Origin: Streptomyces sp. GS7
GTDB lineage: Bacteria > Actinomycetota > Actinomycetes > Streptomycetales > Streptomycetaceae
Direction: 5' to 3'
Assembly: GCF_009834125.1 (NCBI RefSeq)
Contig: NZ_CP047146.1
Coordinates: forward strand, 6,131,501 to 6,195,500
DNA: 64,000 nucleotides
The number at the start of each line of letters is the position of its first letter. Positions within the stretch are counted from its first letter, which is position 1. Under the pieces are notes generated by a model, which saw only the letters and a list, made by a program, of their open reading frames with translations, was not told the DNA's origin and made no database searches. The position numbers and the translations under genes are program-made. Positions 35,729 through 45,248 of the stretch are shown here, piece after piece.

Positions 35729-37189
35729 CTACTCGGCGAGTTCGCGTTCCCGGGCGATCCGGTTGACCCGGCCGCGCACCGCGAACCAGCCGCCGACCAG
35801 CGCCGCGGCCAGGACCGGGATCAGCATCACGGTCTGCCGGCCGACGCCGTCGTCGAACCACATGAGCACGATGACGCCGACCAGGAAGGCGATGGTGGCG
35901 ATGTCGGTGACCGGCGTGCCGGGGAGGCGGAACCGCGGACGCTGCACCAGCCCGGCCTTCGAGCGCCGGACGAACACCATGTGGCAGATCATGATCGTGC
36001 ACCAGGTGCTGACGATGCCCAGTGCCGCGATGTTGATCACGATCTCGAACGCCTTGCCCGGCAGCCAGTAGTTGAGCCCGACACCGAGCACGCACACCGT
36101 GGAGGTGAGCATGATGCCGCCGTACGGCACCTGGTTGCGGTTCATCCGGCCGGCGAACCTGGGCGCGGAGCCCGCCATCGACATGGAGCGCAGGATGCGG
36201 CCGGTGGAGTACAGCCCGGAGTTCAGGCTGGACATCGCCGCGGTGAGCACGACGAGGTTCATCACGTCGCCGGCGTGCGGGATGCCGACGTGGGACAGCA
36301 CGGTGACGAAGGGGCTCTCGTTGGCGCTGAAGGCGTTCCACGGCAGCAGCATCGCCAGCAGGACCACCGAGCCGACGTAGAAGACGCCGACCCGCCACAT
36401 GATCGAGTTGACGGCCTTGGGCACGACCTTGTGCGGCTCGCTGGTCTCACCGGCGGTCACACCGACCAGTTCCACCGCGGAGTACGCGAAGACCACGCCC
36501 TGGAGCACGATCACCACGGGCAGCAGACCGGTCGGGAAGATGCCTCCGTTGTCGGTGATCAGATGCAGACCCGGGGTGTGGCCGTCGACCGAGTGCTGGG
36601 TGGCCAGCAGGAAGATGCCGATGAACATGAAGACGACCAGCGCCGCGACCTTGATGATCGCGAACCAGAACTCCATCTCACCGAAGATCTTCACCGAGAT
36701 CAGGTTGATCGAGAGCACCACCGCCAGCGCGATCAGCGCCATCACCCACTGCGGGATGCTGGTGAACAGGCTCCAGTAGTGCGTGTACAGGGCGATCGCG
36801 GTGATGTCGGCGATACCGGTGGTCGACCAGTTCACGACGTACATCCAGCCCGCGACGTAGGCGCCCTTCTCACCCAGGAACTCCCGGGCGTAGGAGACGA
36901 ACGAACCGGACGACGGGCGGTGCACCACCAGCTCACCGAGGGCCCGGACGACGAAGAAGGCGAAGAGGCCGCACACCGCGTACGCGATGGCCAGCGCCGG
37001 TCCGGCGGAGTGCAGCCGGCCGCCGGCCCCCAGGAACAGACCCGTGCCGATCGCCCCGCCGATGGCGATCATGTTGATGTGCCGGCCCTTCAGCCCCTTG
37101 CTGTAACCGGCGTCACCGGCGTCCTGCCGGGTCCCACTCCCCCCGTCTGATGACCTCTGTGCTTCATCGATGACGGTTTCTGCGCTCAC
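35729..37189 (-). CDS. Amino-acid permease (APC superfamily, GabP/AnsP-like)
   Basis: A 486-residue 12-segment transporter. The first segment has the family signature INMIAIGGAIGTGLFLGAGG, followed by GPALAIAYAVCGLFAFFVVRALGEL. SSGSFVSYAREFLGEKGAYVAGW and GVTAGETSEPHKVVPKAVNS are conserved loops of asparagine, GABA and aromatic amino-acid permeases. The substrate is not settled by these motifs; an asparagine permease is the most likely reading. The start is a GTG at 37189. It has its own terminator and no linked enzyme gene. Confidence 0.9.
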   Translation of the reverse strand: MSAETVIDEAQRSSDGGSGTRQDAGDAGYSKGLKGRHINMIAIGGAIGTGLFLGAGGRLHSAGPALAIAYAVCGLFAFFVVRALGELVVHRPSSGSFVSYAREFLGEKGAYVAGWMYVVNWSTTGIADITAIALYTHYWSLFTSIPQWVMALIALAVVLSINLISVKIFGEMEFWFAIIKVAALVVFMFIGIFLLATQHSVDGHTPGLHLITDNGGIFPTGLLPVVIVLQGVVFAYSAVELVGVTAGETSEPHKVVPKAVNSIMWRVGVFYVGSVVLLAMLLPWNAFSANESPFVTVLSHVGIPHAGDVMNLVVLTAAMSSLNSGLYSTGRILRSMSMAGSAPRFAGRMNRNQVPYGGIMLTSTVCVLGVGLNYWLPGKAFEIVINIAALGIVSTWCTIMICHMVFVRRSKAGLVQRPRFRLPGTPVTDIATIAFLVGVIVLMWFDDGVGRQTVMLIPVLAAALVGGWFAVRGRVNRIARERELAE

Positions 37190-37302
37190 TGCTGGTTCAT
37201 CTCGCTTTCAGGGAGATCAGGACCGAAGACCGGCTCCGCGGATCGCGCGAACGGCCGACGGCACACCTTCCCCGGAAACCGCTCCCCCGTCTGTGCGCAA
37301 GA

Positions 37303-38045
37303 TCACATGGCGCACATTCGCTCCATGAGTTGTCCGTATTTGTGGCGAATAACACGGCGCCCAAGCTTCAACGACGGCGTTAGTTCGCCACTTTCGGACC
37401 CCCACTCCTCGCTCAGCAGCGAAATTCCCTTGACCTGCTCCGTGCGGTTCAGCGGGGCGTTGGCGGCCTCGACGGCCCTCTCGGCCTCCCCCCGGACGGC
37501 CGGGTGCCGGGCCTGCTCCGCCACCGTCCCCGCGATGCCCCGCCGCGCCGCCCAGGCCGCAGCCGGCTCGGCGTCCAGCACCTCGGCCTTCGCCCGGGCG
37601 TACCCGGCCGCCGGCTCCGCGGACGGCCGCTCCCCGCGCTGCCGGCAGTCCACGTGGGCGCGGGCGCACCCCCCGCCTCCTCGACCGCCGCCCGCGTCCA
37701 CGGCGAGCCGGGCCCCGCCGTGCCGGACGACATGGGCGGTCCGGCCGGGAGCCGCGGTGCCGTAGACGGTGACCGGGACCGCGCCGAGATGCGCCAGGGC
37801 GAGGTCGCTGAGCCCGTGCTCGGGGCGGTTGCCCATCATGAGGAGGACGATCTCGCCGCGCCGTACGCCCAGCGCGCGGTACCGGCGGCCGGCTAGCCGA
37901 CCCGGCGGCGGACCTCGGCCCAGCCGAGCGTCCGCCGGCCGGTCCCGTCCGGCGCGCGCCAGGACAGGGCGGGCAGTGCGCCGTGGTCCTCGGCGTTGCG
38001 CAACAGCAGGGCGGGCAGCGTGAGTTCGCCCGGATCGCCTGGCAT
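37303..38045 (-). pseudogene. Decayed long-chain acyl-CoA synthetase (AMP-forming)
   Basis: The N-terminus MPGDPGELTLPALLLRNAED starts at 38045 and hits a TAG at 37895-37893. The sequence resumes in another frame with RYRALGVRRGEIVLLMMGNR and GAVPVTVYGTAAPGRTAHVV. The middle of the enzyme, including the P-loop and the YGxTE block, is deleted. The C-terminus is intact to the end: VKGISLLSEEWGSESGELTP and HKYGQLMERM. About 245 codons remain of a family normally near 600. The gene is therefore non-functional. It lies divergent from a MerR regulator and close to a beta-oxidation operon. Confidence 0.88.
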
Positions 38046-38176
38046 ACGCAGGATCGTGGCCAAGGCGGCATCCCGAGGGCATGGGCCTGATCTGCGGACC
38101 GAACGGGTTTCCTCACGGCGGCGCCGAGCGGTGAAGAAGGTTTCACAAAAGTGGTGAGACAGCAATACTGTTGAAC

Positions 38177-38923
38177 ATGATGGAGTCCGCCCCCGACCTG
38201 ACGGTCGACGAACTGGCCGCCCGCGCCGGCGTCACGGTCCGCACGATCCGCTTCTACAGCACCCGCGGTCTGCTGCCGCCGCCCGAGATCGGCCCGCGCC
38301 GGGTCGGCCGCTACGGACCGGACCACCTCTCGCGGCTCGCGCTCATCGAGGAACTCCAGCACCAGGGCCTGACCCTGTCCGCGATCGAACGCTATCTGGC
38401 GCAGCTGCCACCCGACCTGAGCGCCCAGGACCTGGCCATTCACCGGGCGCTGGTGGCCAGTTGGATCCCGGACACGGCGGAGGACGCGACCAGGGAACAG
38501 CTGGAGCGGCGGGCCGGCCGGGAGCTGACCGAGGAGGACCTGGACCGGCTGGCGGCGATGAGCGTACTCGTGCGGACCGCGGACCCGCAGGTCTACCGGG
38601 TCGATCCGGGGCTGCTGCATCTGGGGACGCGGCTGCTCGATGTCCCGATCGCGCTGGAGACGATCCTCGCGGCGCGCACCGTCGTCATCGAGCACACCCG
38701 CTCGGCGGCCCGTGAGCTGAGCCGGCTCTTCAAGGACGAGGTATGGGGTCCGTACCGCGACGGCGGGCCGGACGAGGAGGAGATGGCGCGGATGAAGTCG
38801 CTCTCCGCCCATATGCAGCCGATGGTCGTGCAGGCACTGGTCACCGCCTTCCAACGGTCGATGAAGGAAGAGCTGCGGGAGTGGTTCGGCAGGGGCGAGG
38901 GCGGCGGCCGCAGCGAGGGCTGA
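38177..38923 (+). CDS. MerR family transcriptional regulator
   Basis: A 248-residue regulator. The winged HTH reads LTVDELAARAGVTVRTIRFY and STRGLLPPPEIGPRRVGRYG, followed by the dimerisation helix region. The C-terminal 150 residues are a predicted effector domain with no Cys-rich metal site. Tandem ATGs lie at 38177 and 38180; an in-frame TTG at 38171 is less likely. TTCACA and TACTGT are 18 nt apart, with TACTGT ending 5 nt before the ATG, so the mRNA may be leaderless. It may once have controlled the divergent acyl-CoA synthetase, now a pseudogene. Confidence 0.9.
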   Translation: MMESAPDLTVDELAARAGVTVRTIRFYSTRGLLPPPEIGPRRVGRYGPDHLSRLALIEELQHQGLTLSAIERYLAQLPPDLSAQDLAIHRALVASWIPDTAEDATREQLERRAGRELTEEDLDRLAAMSVLVRTADPQVYRVDPGLLHLGTRLLDVPIALETILAARTVVIEHTRSAARELSRLFKDEVWGPYRDGGPDEEEMARMKSLSAHMQPMVVQALVTAFQRSMKEELREWFGRGEGGGRSEG

Positions 38924-38952
38924 CGGGGGCGGGCCGTGGCGGCCCGCCCCCG
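38924..38952. terminator. Convergent terminator between MerR and FadJ-like genes
   Basis: A perfect 13-bp stem (38924-38936 with 38940-38952) and 3-nt loop lies directly after the MerR stop and 8 nt before the FadJ-like stop. Confidence 0.85.
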
Positions 38953-38959
38953 GCCCGGC

Positions 38960-41188
38960 TCAGTCGCCGAACCGCTCCCCCTTCTCGGCCTTCTCGACCA
39001 GCAGCGCACTGGGCGCGAAGCGCTCGCCGTAGGCCGCCTGCAACTCGCGGGCGCGGGCCACGAATCCGGGCAGGCCGACCAGCTCCTCCCGGCCCGCCCC
39101 GGCGGCTTTCTCCCGCCCTGGCCCACCCTGGTACCCGTTGATGTACTGGAGCACACCGCCGGTCCAGCCCGGGAAGCCGATGCCGAAGAGGGAGCCGATG
39201 TTGGCGTCGGCGACGGAGGTGAGCACGCCCTCTTCCAGGCAGCGGACGGTGTCCAGCGCCTCGGAGAACAGCATCCGCTCCTGCATGTCGACGAACGGGA
39301 TGGCGGCGCCCTCCTGCTGGAAGTGCTCGCGCAGCCCCGGCCACAGACCGGTCCGCCGGCCGTCCTCGCCGTAGTCGTAGAAGCCCGCGCCGCCGCTGCG
39401 CCCGGGGCGCTCGAACTCGTCCACCATGCGGTCGATGACGGCGTCGGCCGGGTGCGGCTGCCAGCTGCCGCCGGCCTCCTCGACGGCCCGCCTGGTCTCG
39501 TTGCGGATCTTGCGCGGGAGGGTCAGGGTCAGCTCGTCCATCAGGGACAGCACCTTGGCCGGGTAGCCGGCCTGGGCGGCGGCCTGCTCGACGGAGACCG
39601 GGTCCAGGCCCTCGCCGATCATCGCCACGCCTTCGTTGATGAAGTGGCCGATGACGCGGGAGGTGAAGAAACCGCGGGAGTCGTTGACGACGATCGGCGT
39701 CTTCTTGATCTGGCGCACCAGGTCGAAGGCGCGGGCCAGTGCCTCGTCACCGGTCCGCTCGCCCTTGATGATCTCCACCAGCGGCATCTTGTCGACCGGC
39801 GAGAAGAAGTGCAGACCGATGAAGTCGGCGTCCCGCTCGACGCCTTCGGCGAGCAGGGTGATCGGCAGGGTGGAGGTGTTGGAGCACAGCAGCGCGTCGG
39901 GCGCGACGATGTGCTGGATCTCCTTGAACACCTTGTGCTTGAGGGCCACGTCCTCGAAGACCGCCTCGATGACGGCGTCGCAGCCCGCGAGGTCGGCCGG
40001 CTCGGCGGTGGGCGTGATCCGCGCCAGCAGCTCGTCGCGCTGCGCCTCGGTCGTCCGCCCCCTGGCCAGCGCCTTGGCGAGCAGCCCCTCGGAGTACGCC
40101 TTGCCCTTCTGCGCCGCCTCCGGGGTGACGTCCTTGAGGACGACCTGGATACCGGCCTTCGCGCAGGCGTAGGCGATCCCGGCGCCCATCATGCCGGCGC
40201 CCAGCACCGCGACCTTCTCGACCGTGCGCGACGCGATGCCCTTGGGGCGGCTGGCACCGGAGTTGACGGCCTGGAGGTCGAAGAAGAACGCCTGGATCAT
40301 GTTCTTGGAGACCTGGCCGGTCACCAGCTCGACGAAGTAGCGCGCCTCGATGGTCTGGGCGGTCTCGAAGTCGACCTGGGAGCCCTCGACGGCCGCGGCG
40401 AGGATGTTGCGCGGCGCCGGGTACGGCGCGCCGTTGAGCTGCTTCTTGAGGTTCGCGGGGAACGCCGGGAGGTTGGCGGCGAACTTCGGGTGCGCCGGTG
40501 TGCCGCCGGGGATCTTGTAGCCCTTGAGGTCCCAGGGCTGCTGGGACTCGGGGTGGGCGTCGATGAACTCCCGGGCCTTGGCGAGCAGTTCCTCGGAGGA
40601 CTGGGCGACCTCGTGGATCAACCCGTTGTCCTTGGCGCGGGTGGCGTTGTACTGCGTGCCCTGGAGCAGCACCTTCAGCAGCGCGTCGGTGATGCCCAGC
40701 AGCCGGACCGTACGGGTCACCCCGCCGCCGGCGGGCAGCAGGCCGAGGGTGACCTCGGGCAGGCCGATCTTGGTGCCGGGGGTGTCCAGGGCGACGCGGT
40801 GGTGGCAGGCCAGGGCGATCTCGTAACCGCCGCCGAGCGCCGCGCCGTTGATGGCGGCGACGACGGGCTTGCCGAGCGTCTCGATGCGGCGCAGGTCGCG
40901 CTTGATGCCGTTGCCGGCCTCGAACGCCTGCTGGGCCTGCTCGGGGGTGACGGCGATCAGGTCGCGCAGGTCGCCGCCGGCGAAGAAGGTCTTCTTGGCG
41001 GAGGTGAAGATGATGCCGCGGATGCTGTCCTTCTCGGCCTCCAGGCGGTCGGCGACCGCGGTGAGGGAGGTCTTGAAGGCGTTGTTCATGGTGTTGGCGG
41101 ACTGGTCCGGATCGTCCAGGACCAGGGTGACGACGCCGGTCTCGTCCTGCTCCCAGCGGATGGTCGACACGGCAGCGGATTCACTCAT
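38960..41188 (-). CDS. FadB/FadJ-like bifunctional enoyl-CoA hydratase and 3-hydroxyacyl-CoA dehydrogenase
   Basis: A 742-residue fusion enzyme of fatty-acid beta-oxidation. The N-terminal crotonase domain shows KKTFFAGGDLRDL and AAINGAALGGGYEIALACHH. The NAD-binding fold starts near residue 328 (VAVLGAGMMGAGIAYA), and HFFSPVDKMPLVEIIKGE near 460 is the dehydrogenase motif. The C-terminal domain ends with IGFPGWTGGVLQYINGY. Last gene of the beta-oxidation operon; 32 nt separate it from the thiolase gene. Together they should carry out hydration, oxidation and thiolysis. Confidence 0.95.
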   Translation of the reverse strand: MSESAAVSTIRWEQDETGVVTLVLDDPDQSANTMNNAFKTSLTAVADRLEAEKDSIRGIIFTSAKKTFFAGGDLRDLIAVTPEQAQQAFEAGNGIKRDLRRIETLGKPVVAAINGAALGGGYEIALACHHRVALDTPGTKIGLPEVTLGLLPAGGGVTRTVRLLGITDALLKVLLQGTQYNATRAKDNGLIHEVAQSSEELLAKAREFIDAHPESQQPWDLKGYKIPGGTPAHPKFAANLPAFPANLKKQLNGAPYPAPRNILAAAVEGSQVDFETAQTIEARYFVELVTGQVSKNMIQAFFFDLQAVNSGASRPKGIASRTVEKVAVLGAGMMGAGIAYACAKAGIQVVLKDVTPEAAQKGKAYSEGLLAKALARGRTTEAQRDELLARITPTAEPADLAGCDAVIEAVFEDVALKHKVFKEIQHIVAPDALLCSNTSTLPITLLAEGVERDADFIGLHFFSPVDKMPLVEIIKGERTGDEALARAFDLVRQIKKTPIVVNDSRGFFTSRVIGHFINEGVAMIGEGLDPVSVEQAAAQAGYPAKVLSLMDELTLTLPRKIRNETRRAVEEAGGSWQPHPADAVIDRMVDEFERPGRSGGAGFYDYGEDGRRTGLWPGLREHFQQEGAAIPFVDMQERMLFSEALDTVRCLEEGVLTSVADANIGSLFGIGFPGWTGGVLQYINGYQGGPGREKAAGAGREELVGLPGFVARARELQAAYGERFAPSALLVEKAEKGERFGD

Positions 41189-41220
41189 GGTTCGTACTCC
41201 GTAGTGGGTGGGACGAGGGG

Positions 41221-42435
41221 TCAGAGGCGCTCGATGACGGTGGCGATGCCCATTCCGCCGCCGACGCAGAGGGTGGCCAGGCCGTAGCGCTTGTCCTGCC
41301 GCTCCAGTTCGTCGATGAGGGTGCCGAGGATCATCGCGCCGGTGGCGCCGAGGGGGTGGCCCATGGCGATGGCGCCACCGTTGACGTTGACCTTGTCGAG
41401 GCTCAGGCCCATGTCCTTGACGAAGCGCAGGACGACGGCGGCGAACGCCTCGTTGATCTCGACGAGGTCGATGTCGTCGATGGTGAGTCCGGCCTTGGCG
41501 AGGGCCTTGCGGCTGGCCGGCGCCGGGCCGGTGAGCATGATCGTCGGCTCGGATCCGGAGACCGCGGCGGAGATGATGCGGGCCCGCGGGGTGAGGCCGT
41601 AGCGCTCGCCGACCTCCTTGGAGCCGATGGCGACCAGTGCCGCGCCGTCCACGATGCCGGAGGAGTTGCCGGCGTGGTGGACGTGGTCGATCCTCTCGAC
41701 CCAGTGGTAATTCTGGAGGGCCACCGCGTCGAAGCCGCCGGCGTCCCCGATGGCGGCGAAGGACGGCTTGAGGACCGCCAGGGAGTCGGCGGTGGTGCCG
41801 GGGCGCATGTGCTCGTCGTGGTCGAGGACGAGCAGGCCGTTGCGGTCGCGCACGGGGACGACGGAGCGCTCGAAGCGGCCGTCCTTCCAGGCGGCGGCGG
41901 CCCGTTCCTGGGACAGCGCGGCGAACTCGTCGACATCGCGGCGGGAGTAGCCCTCGATGGTGGCGATGAGGTCGGCGCCGATGCCCTGGGGCACGAATCC
42001 GGTGTCGAAGTTGGTCATCGGGTCGGCGAACCAGGCGCCGCCGTCGGAGGCCATCGGAACCCGCGACATCGATTCGACGCCGCCCGCCAGCACCAGGTCC
42101 TCCCAGCCCGAACGGACCTTGGCGGCGGCCATGTTGACGGCTTCGAGGCCGGAGGCACAGAAGCGGTTCTCCTGGACGCCGGCGACGGTGTCGGGCAGCC
42201 CGGCGGCGATCGCGGCGATCCGGGCGATGTCGGATCCCTGGTCGCCGACCGGTCCGACGACACCGAGGACGATGTCGTCGATCGCGGCCGGATCCAGGTC
42301 GGGGAAGCGCCGGCGCACTTCGTGGATCAGGCCGACGACCAGGTCGATCGGCTTGGTGCCGTGCAGTGCGCCGTTGGCCTTGCCACGGCCTCGGGGGGTG
42401 CGGATCGCGTCGTACACATACGCTTCGGTGCTCAC
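41221..42435 (-). CDS. Acetyl-CoA C-acyltransferase (thiolase, FadA-like)
   Basis: A 404-residue thiolase. The acyl-accepting Cys93 is in [14 protein letters not shown], His360 in [16 protein letters not shown], and the second catalytic Cys390 in [18 protein letters not shown] supplies the conserved Asn/Glu loop. Length and motifs are complete. It releases acetyl-CoA at the last step of beta-oxidation and pairs with the FadJ-like protein encoded downstream. Confidence 0.95.
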   Translation of the reverse strand: MSTEAYVYDAIRTPRGRGKANGALHGTKPIDLVVGLIHEVRRRFPDLDPAAIDDIVLGVVGPVGDQGSDIARIAAIAAGLPDTVAGVQENRFCASGLEAVNMAAAKVRSGWEDLVLAGGVESMSRVPMASDGGAWFADPMTNFDTGFVPQGIGADLIATIEGYSRRDVDEFAALSQERAAAAWKDGRFERSVVPVRDRNGLLVLDHDEHMRPGTTADSLAVLKPSFAAIGDAGGFDAVALQNYHWVERIDHVHHAGNSSGIVDGAALVAIGSKEVGERYGLTPRARIISAAVSGSEPTIMLTGPAPASRKALAKAGLTIDDIDLVEINEAFAAVVLRFVKDMGLSLDKVNVNGGAIAMGHPLGATGAMILGTLIDELERQDKRYGLATLCVGGGMGIATVIERL

Positions 42436-42523
42436 AGGAAAGCCTTTCTTTCCGGCCGGGGCCCGGGGGCCCGCGGCGTCAGCCGCTGACGACCCGGGCC
42501 TGGGGAGGCGCAGTCGGGGAGGG

Positions 42524-43666
42524 TCAGCCGAGCAGGGAGCGGCCGATGATCTCCTTCATGATCTCGGTCGTCCCGCCGTAGATGGTCTGGATGCGGCCGT
42601 CGGTGAACGCCTTGGCCACGCGGTACTCGGTCATATAGCCGTAGCCGCCGTGGAGTTGGAGGCAGCGGTCGGCGACCCGCTTCTGGAGTTCGGTGGCCCA
42701 CCACTTGGCCATGGAGGCGTGCACCGCGTCGAGGGTGCCGTCCGAGTGGTCGGCGATGCAGCGGTCGAGGAAGGTGCGGGTGACGGCGCACTCGGTGGCC
42801 ATCTCGGCGATCTCGAAGCGGATGTGCTGGAGCTTGGCCAGCGGCCGTCCGAACGCCTCGCGCTCCTTGACGTACCGGGTGGTGATCTCCAGGAGGTGCT
42901 CGGCGCCGGCGATCCCGGCGATCGCTATGCCCATGCGCTCCTGCGCGAGGTTGGTCATCAGGTGGACGAACGCGCCGTTGAGCTCACCCAGCAGGTTCTC
43001 CTTGGGCACCCGCACGTCGCGGAAGAACAGTTCGGCGGTGTCCTGGGACTTCTGGCCGATCTTGTCGAGGTTGCGACCGCGCTCGAAGCCCTCCATGCCG
43101 CGCTCGACGACCAGCAGGCTCAGGCCGTGCGCGCCGCCCTCGGGGGTGGTCCTGGCGACGACGATGACGAGGTCGGCGAGGATGCCGTTGGAGATGAAGG
43201 TCTTGGAGCCGTTGAGGATCCAGTGGTCGCCGCGGTCCTCGGCGGAGGTGCGGATGCCCTGGAGGTCGGAGCCGGCGCCGGGCTCGGTCATCGCGATGGC
43301 GGTGATCGTCTCGCCGCTGCAGAAGCCGGGCAGCCAGCGGTGCTTCTGCTCGTCGGTGGCGAGGGAGGTCAGGTAGGGGCCGACGATGTCGTTGTGGAGT
43401 CCGATGGCGAGCCCGGCGGCCCCGGCCCGGGTGAACTCCTCCGCCAGCACCGCGCTGTAGCGGAAGTCGCTCTCCCCGCCGCCGCCGTACTCCGCGGGCA
43501 CGGCCAGTCCGAGGAGCCCCTGCCGGCCGGCCGCCCGCCAGGCGTCCCGGCTGACGATGCCGTCCTTCTCCCACTGCTCGTAGTACGGCGTCACCTCCTT
43601 GGCGAGGAAGGTGCGTACGGTCTCGCGGAAGGCGTCGTGGTCGTCGGTGAAGAGCTGGCGCTTCAC
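42524..43666 (-). CDS. Acyl-CoA dehydrogenase
   Basis: A 380-residue FAD enzyme for the first step of beta-oxidation. [20 protein letters not shown] and [13 protein letters not shown] are the FAD/substrate signature; [20 protein letters not shown] is the second. The position that holds the catalytic Glu in medium-chain enzymes reads IYGGTTEIM, so the base must come from elsewhere, probably the Glu in [14 protein letters not shown] as in the isovaleryl/long-chain type. The start is GTG at 43666 with GAAGGGAC upstream. Confidence 0.93.
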   Translation of the reverse strand: MKRQLFTDDHDAFRETVRTFLAKEVTPYYEQWEKDGIVSRDAWRAAGRQGLLGLAVPAEYGGGGESDFRYSAVLAEEFTRAGAAGLAIGLHNDIVGPYLTSLATDEQKHRWLPGFCSGETITAIAMTEPGAGSDLQGIRTSAEDRGDHWILNGSKTFISNGILADLVIVVARTTPEGGAHGLSLLVVERGMEGFERGRNLDKIGQKSQDTAELFFRDVRVPKENLLGELNGAFVHLMTNLAQERMGIAIAGIAGAEHLLEITTRYVKEREAFGRPLAKLQHIRFEIAEMATECAVTRTFLDRCIADHSDGTLDAVHASMAKWWATELQKRVADRCLQLHGGYGYMTEYRVAKAFTDGRIQTIYGGTTEIMKEIIGRSLLG

Positions 43667-43768
43667 GCTGTTGTCCCTTCGAGGAGTGGTGCGGGGCGGG
43701 CGGCGGGGCGGCTCGGCAGGGGTTCCGGAGGCCGGCGGCCGGGCGGACGCGGCATCGGCGCGGTCCCC

Positions 43769-44017
43769 TCAGAGCCGGTTCCTGACGGTCTCGATCGGCT
43801 TCGCGGGGCCGGGGCCTATGGGGTGGACGTTCACGATGGCCGGGCCGATCCCGGCGTGCTCCGTGCGGTCCGCCGGGAAGCGCATGGCGGTGGGCGCGCC
43901 GAAGCCGTACGCCTCGGCGGCCCGGACGGCGCCCGGTCCGGCCCGTTCCGGGGCGGCGGCCTCTTCGGCGGCCTGGCGCGGAGCGTCGGCGTACTGCGGC
44001 GCGGTGGCGGGTTCCAT
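43769..44017 (-). CDS. Small unrecognised protein coupled to the CoA-transferase gene
   Basis: An 82-residue frame whose ATG (44017) forms an ATGA overlap with the stop of the CoA-transferase gene. Codon third positions are almost all G/C. It begins MEPATAPQYADAPRQAAEE and ends GPGPAKPIETVRNRL. I recognise no domain, membrane segment or Cys motif. It could be a genuine small protein of the operon or the surviving tail of a larger decayed gene. The 102 nt to the acyl-CoA dehydrogenase start hold nothing else. Confidence 0.5.
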   Translation of the reverse strand: MEPATAPQYADAPRQAAEEAAAPERAGPGAVRAAEAYGFGAPTAMRFPADRTEHAGIGPAIVNVHPIGPGPAKPIETVRNRL

Positions 44018-45183
44018 CAGCCGACCGGGTCCTTCCGCTCGGTGCGGCACGGGTCTTCGGGCGGGACCGCGAGGCTGGGGATCCGCCAGTCGCGGGCGAC
44101 CTGCTCGGTGTCCGCGCCCGGCTGGGCGGGGGGTCTGCGCAGCGTTCCGGGGGTGTCCGAGAAGCGGGGCGCGGGGGCGGGCTGGGTGATGCCGGCGTGG
44201 TCGACGAAGGTGCCGCGGGCGGCGAGATGCGGGTGCCCGGGGGCCTCGCGCAGCGACAGCACGGGCGCCACGCAGGCGTCGGACTCCTGGAAGACCGCGG
44301 TCCACTCCTCCCGCGTACGGGTCAGGAACCGGGCGGCGATGGCGGTCCGCAGCTCGTCCCAGGCGGCGAGGTCGTCGCGGGCGGGGACCTCGTCCTCGAT
44401 GCCGAGCAGGCGGATGAATTCGGCGTAGAAGCGCTGCTCCAGCGCGCCGACGGCCATATAGCCGCCGTCCGCGGTCGCGTACGTGCCGTAGAACGGCGTC
44501 CCGCCGTCGAGCAGATTGGCGCCGCGCCGGTCCTGCCAGCCGCCGGCCGCCAGCATGCCGTGGATCATGGCTGTCAGATGGGCCGTGCCGTCGACGATGG
44601 CGGCGTCGACGACCTGGCCGCTACCGCCCTCGGCGCGGGCGTGCTGGAGTGCCGCGAGCACGCCGATGACCAGATAGAGCGAGCCCCCTGCGTAGTCGCC
44701 CAGGAGGTTGGCGGGGACGGCGGGCGGGCCGTCGGCCGGGCCGATCATGCCGAGGGCGCCGGTGATGGCGATATAGCCGATGTCGTGCCCCGCGGTGCCG
44801 GCCAGCGGGCCCTCCTGTCCCCAGCCGGTCATCCGGCCGTAGACCAGCCGCGGGTTGCGCGCCAGGCACTGCTCGGGCCCGACGCCGAGCCGCTCGGCCA
44901 CACCGGGGCGGTACCCCTCGACGAGGACGTCGGCCCGCTCGGCCAGGTCGAGCACCTGCGCCACCCCGGCGGGCTGCTTCAGGTCCACCAGCACCGAGCG
45001 TTTGTTGCGGTTGGTGATGTCGTGGGCCGGATCGATGCGCAGCCCGGCGCCTCCGGGCCGGTCGACCCGGACGACGTCGGCGCCCAGATCGGCCAGCAGC
45101 ATGGCCGCGAAGGGGCCGGGGCCGATGCCGGCGAGCTCCACGACCCGCACCCCGCTCAGCGGGCCGTTCCCTGACTGCGTCAT
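44017..45183 (-). CDS. CaiB/BaiF family CoA-transferase (alpha-methylacyl-CoA racemase-like)
   Basis: A 388-residue class III CoA-transferase fold protein. LSGVRVVELAGIGPGPFAAM and LLADLGADVVRVDRPGG form the N-terminal CoA-binding region. The catalytic Asp is in ANLLGDYAGGSLYL, and the HDIGYIAITGALG segment is typical of alpha-methylacyl-CoA racemases. The frame opens with GTG at 45204, but ATG at 45183 is preferred. First gene of the beta-oxidation operon, so it may prepare branched acyl-CoAs for the dehydrogenase. Confidence 0.9.
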   Translation of the reverse strand: MTQSGNGPLSGVRVVELAGIGPGPFAAMLLADLGADVVRVDRPGGAGLRIDPAHDITNRNKRSVLVDLKQPAGVAQVLDLAERADVLVEGYRPGVAERLGVGPEQCLARNPRLVYGRMTGWGQEGPLAGTAGHDIGYIAITGALGMIGPADGPPAVPANLLGDYAGGSLYLVIGVLAALQHARAEGGSGQVVDAAIVDGTAHLTAMIHGMLAAGGWQDRRGANLLDGGTPFYGTYATADGGYMAVGALEQRFYAEFIRLLGIEDEVPARDDLAAWDELRTAIAARFLTRTREEWTAVFQESDACVAPVLSLREAPGHPHLAARGTFVDHAGITQPAPAPRFSDTPGTLRRPPAQPGADTEQVARDWRIPSLAVPPEDPCRTERKDPVG

Positions 45184-45206
45184 CGCGCCCCATGCCCTCC
45201 GCACTG

Positions 45207-45248
45207 TGACACTTCTGATGTAACACTCGTGATGTTAAGAACGTGTTC
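45207..45248 (-). promoter_or_regulatory. Operator cluster upstream of the beta-oxidation operon
   Basis: On the minus strand GAACACGTTC (45248-45239) resembles the AAC-N2-GTT core of the TetR-type KstR site. It is followed by TAACATCACGAGTGTTA (45237-45221), which has TAACA/TGTTA arms. The 11 bases ACATCA-N2-AGTGT occur twice with a 15-nt step (ACATCACGAGTGT then ACATCAGAAGTGT). The cluster lies 25-65 nt before the CoA-transferase start. From 45249 to the MgtC-like start at 45605 I see no gene or clear signal. Confidence 0.5.
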
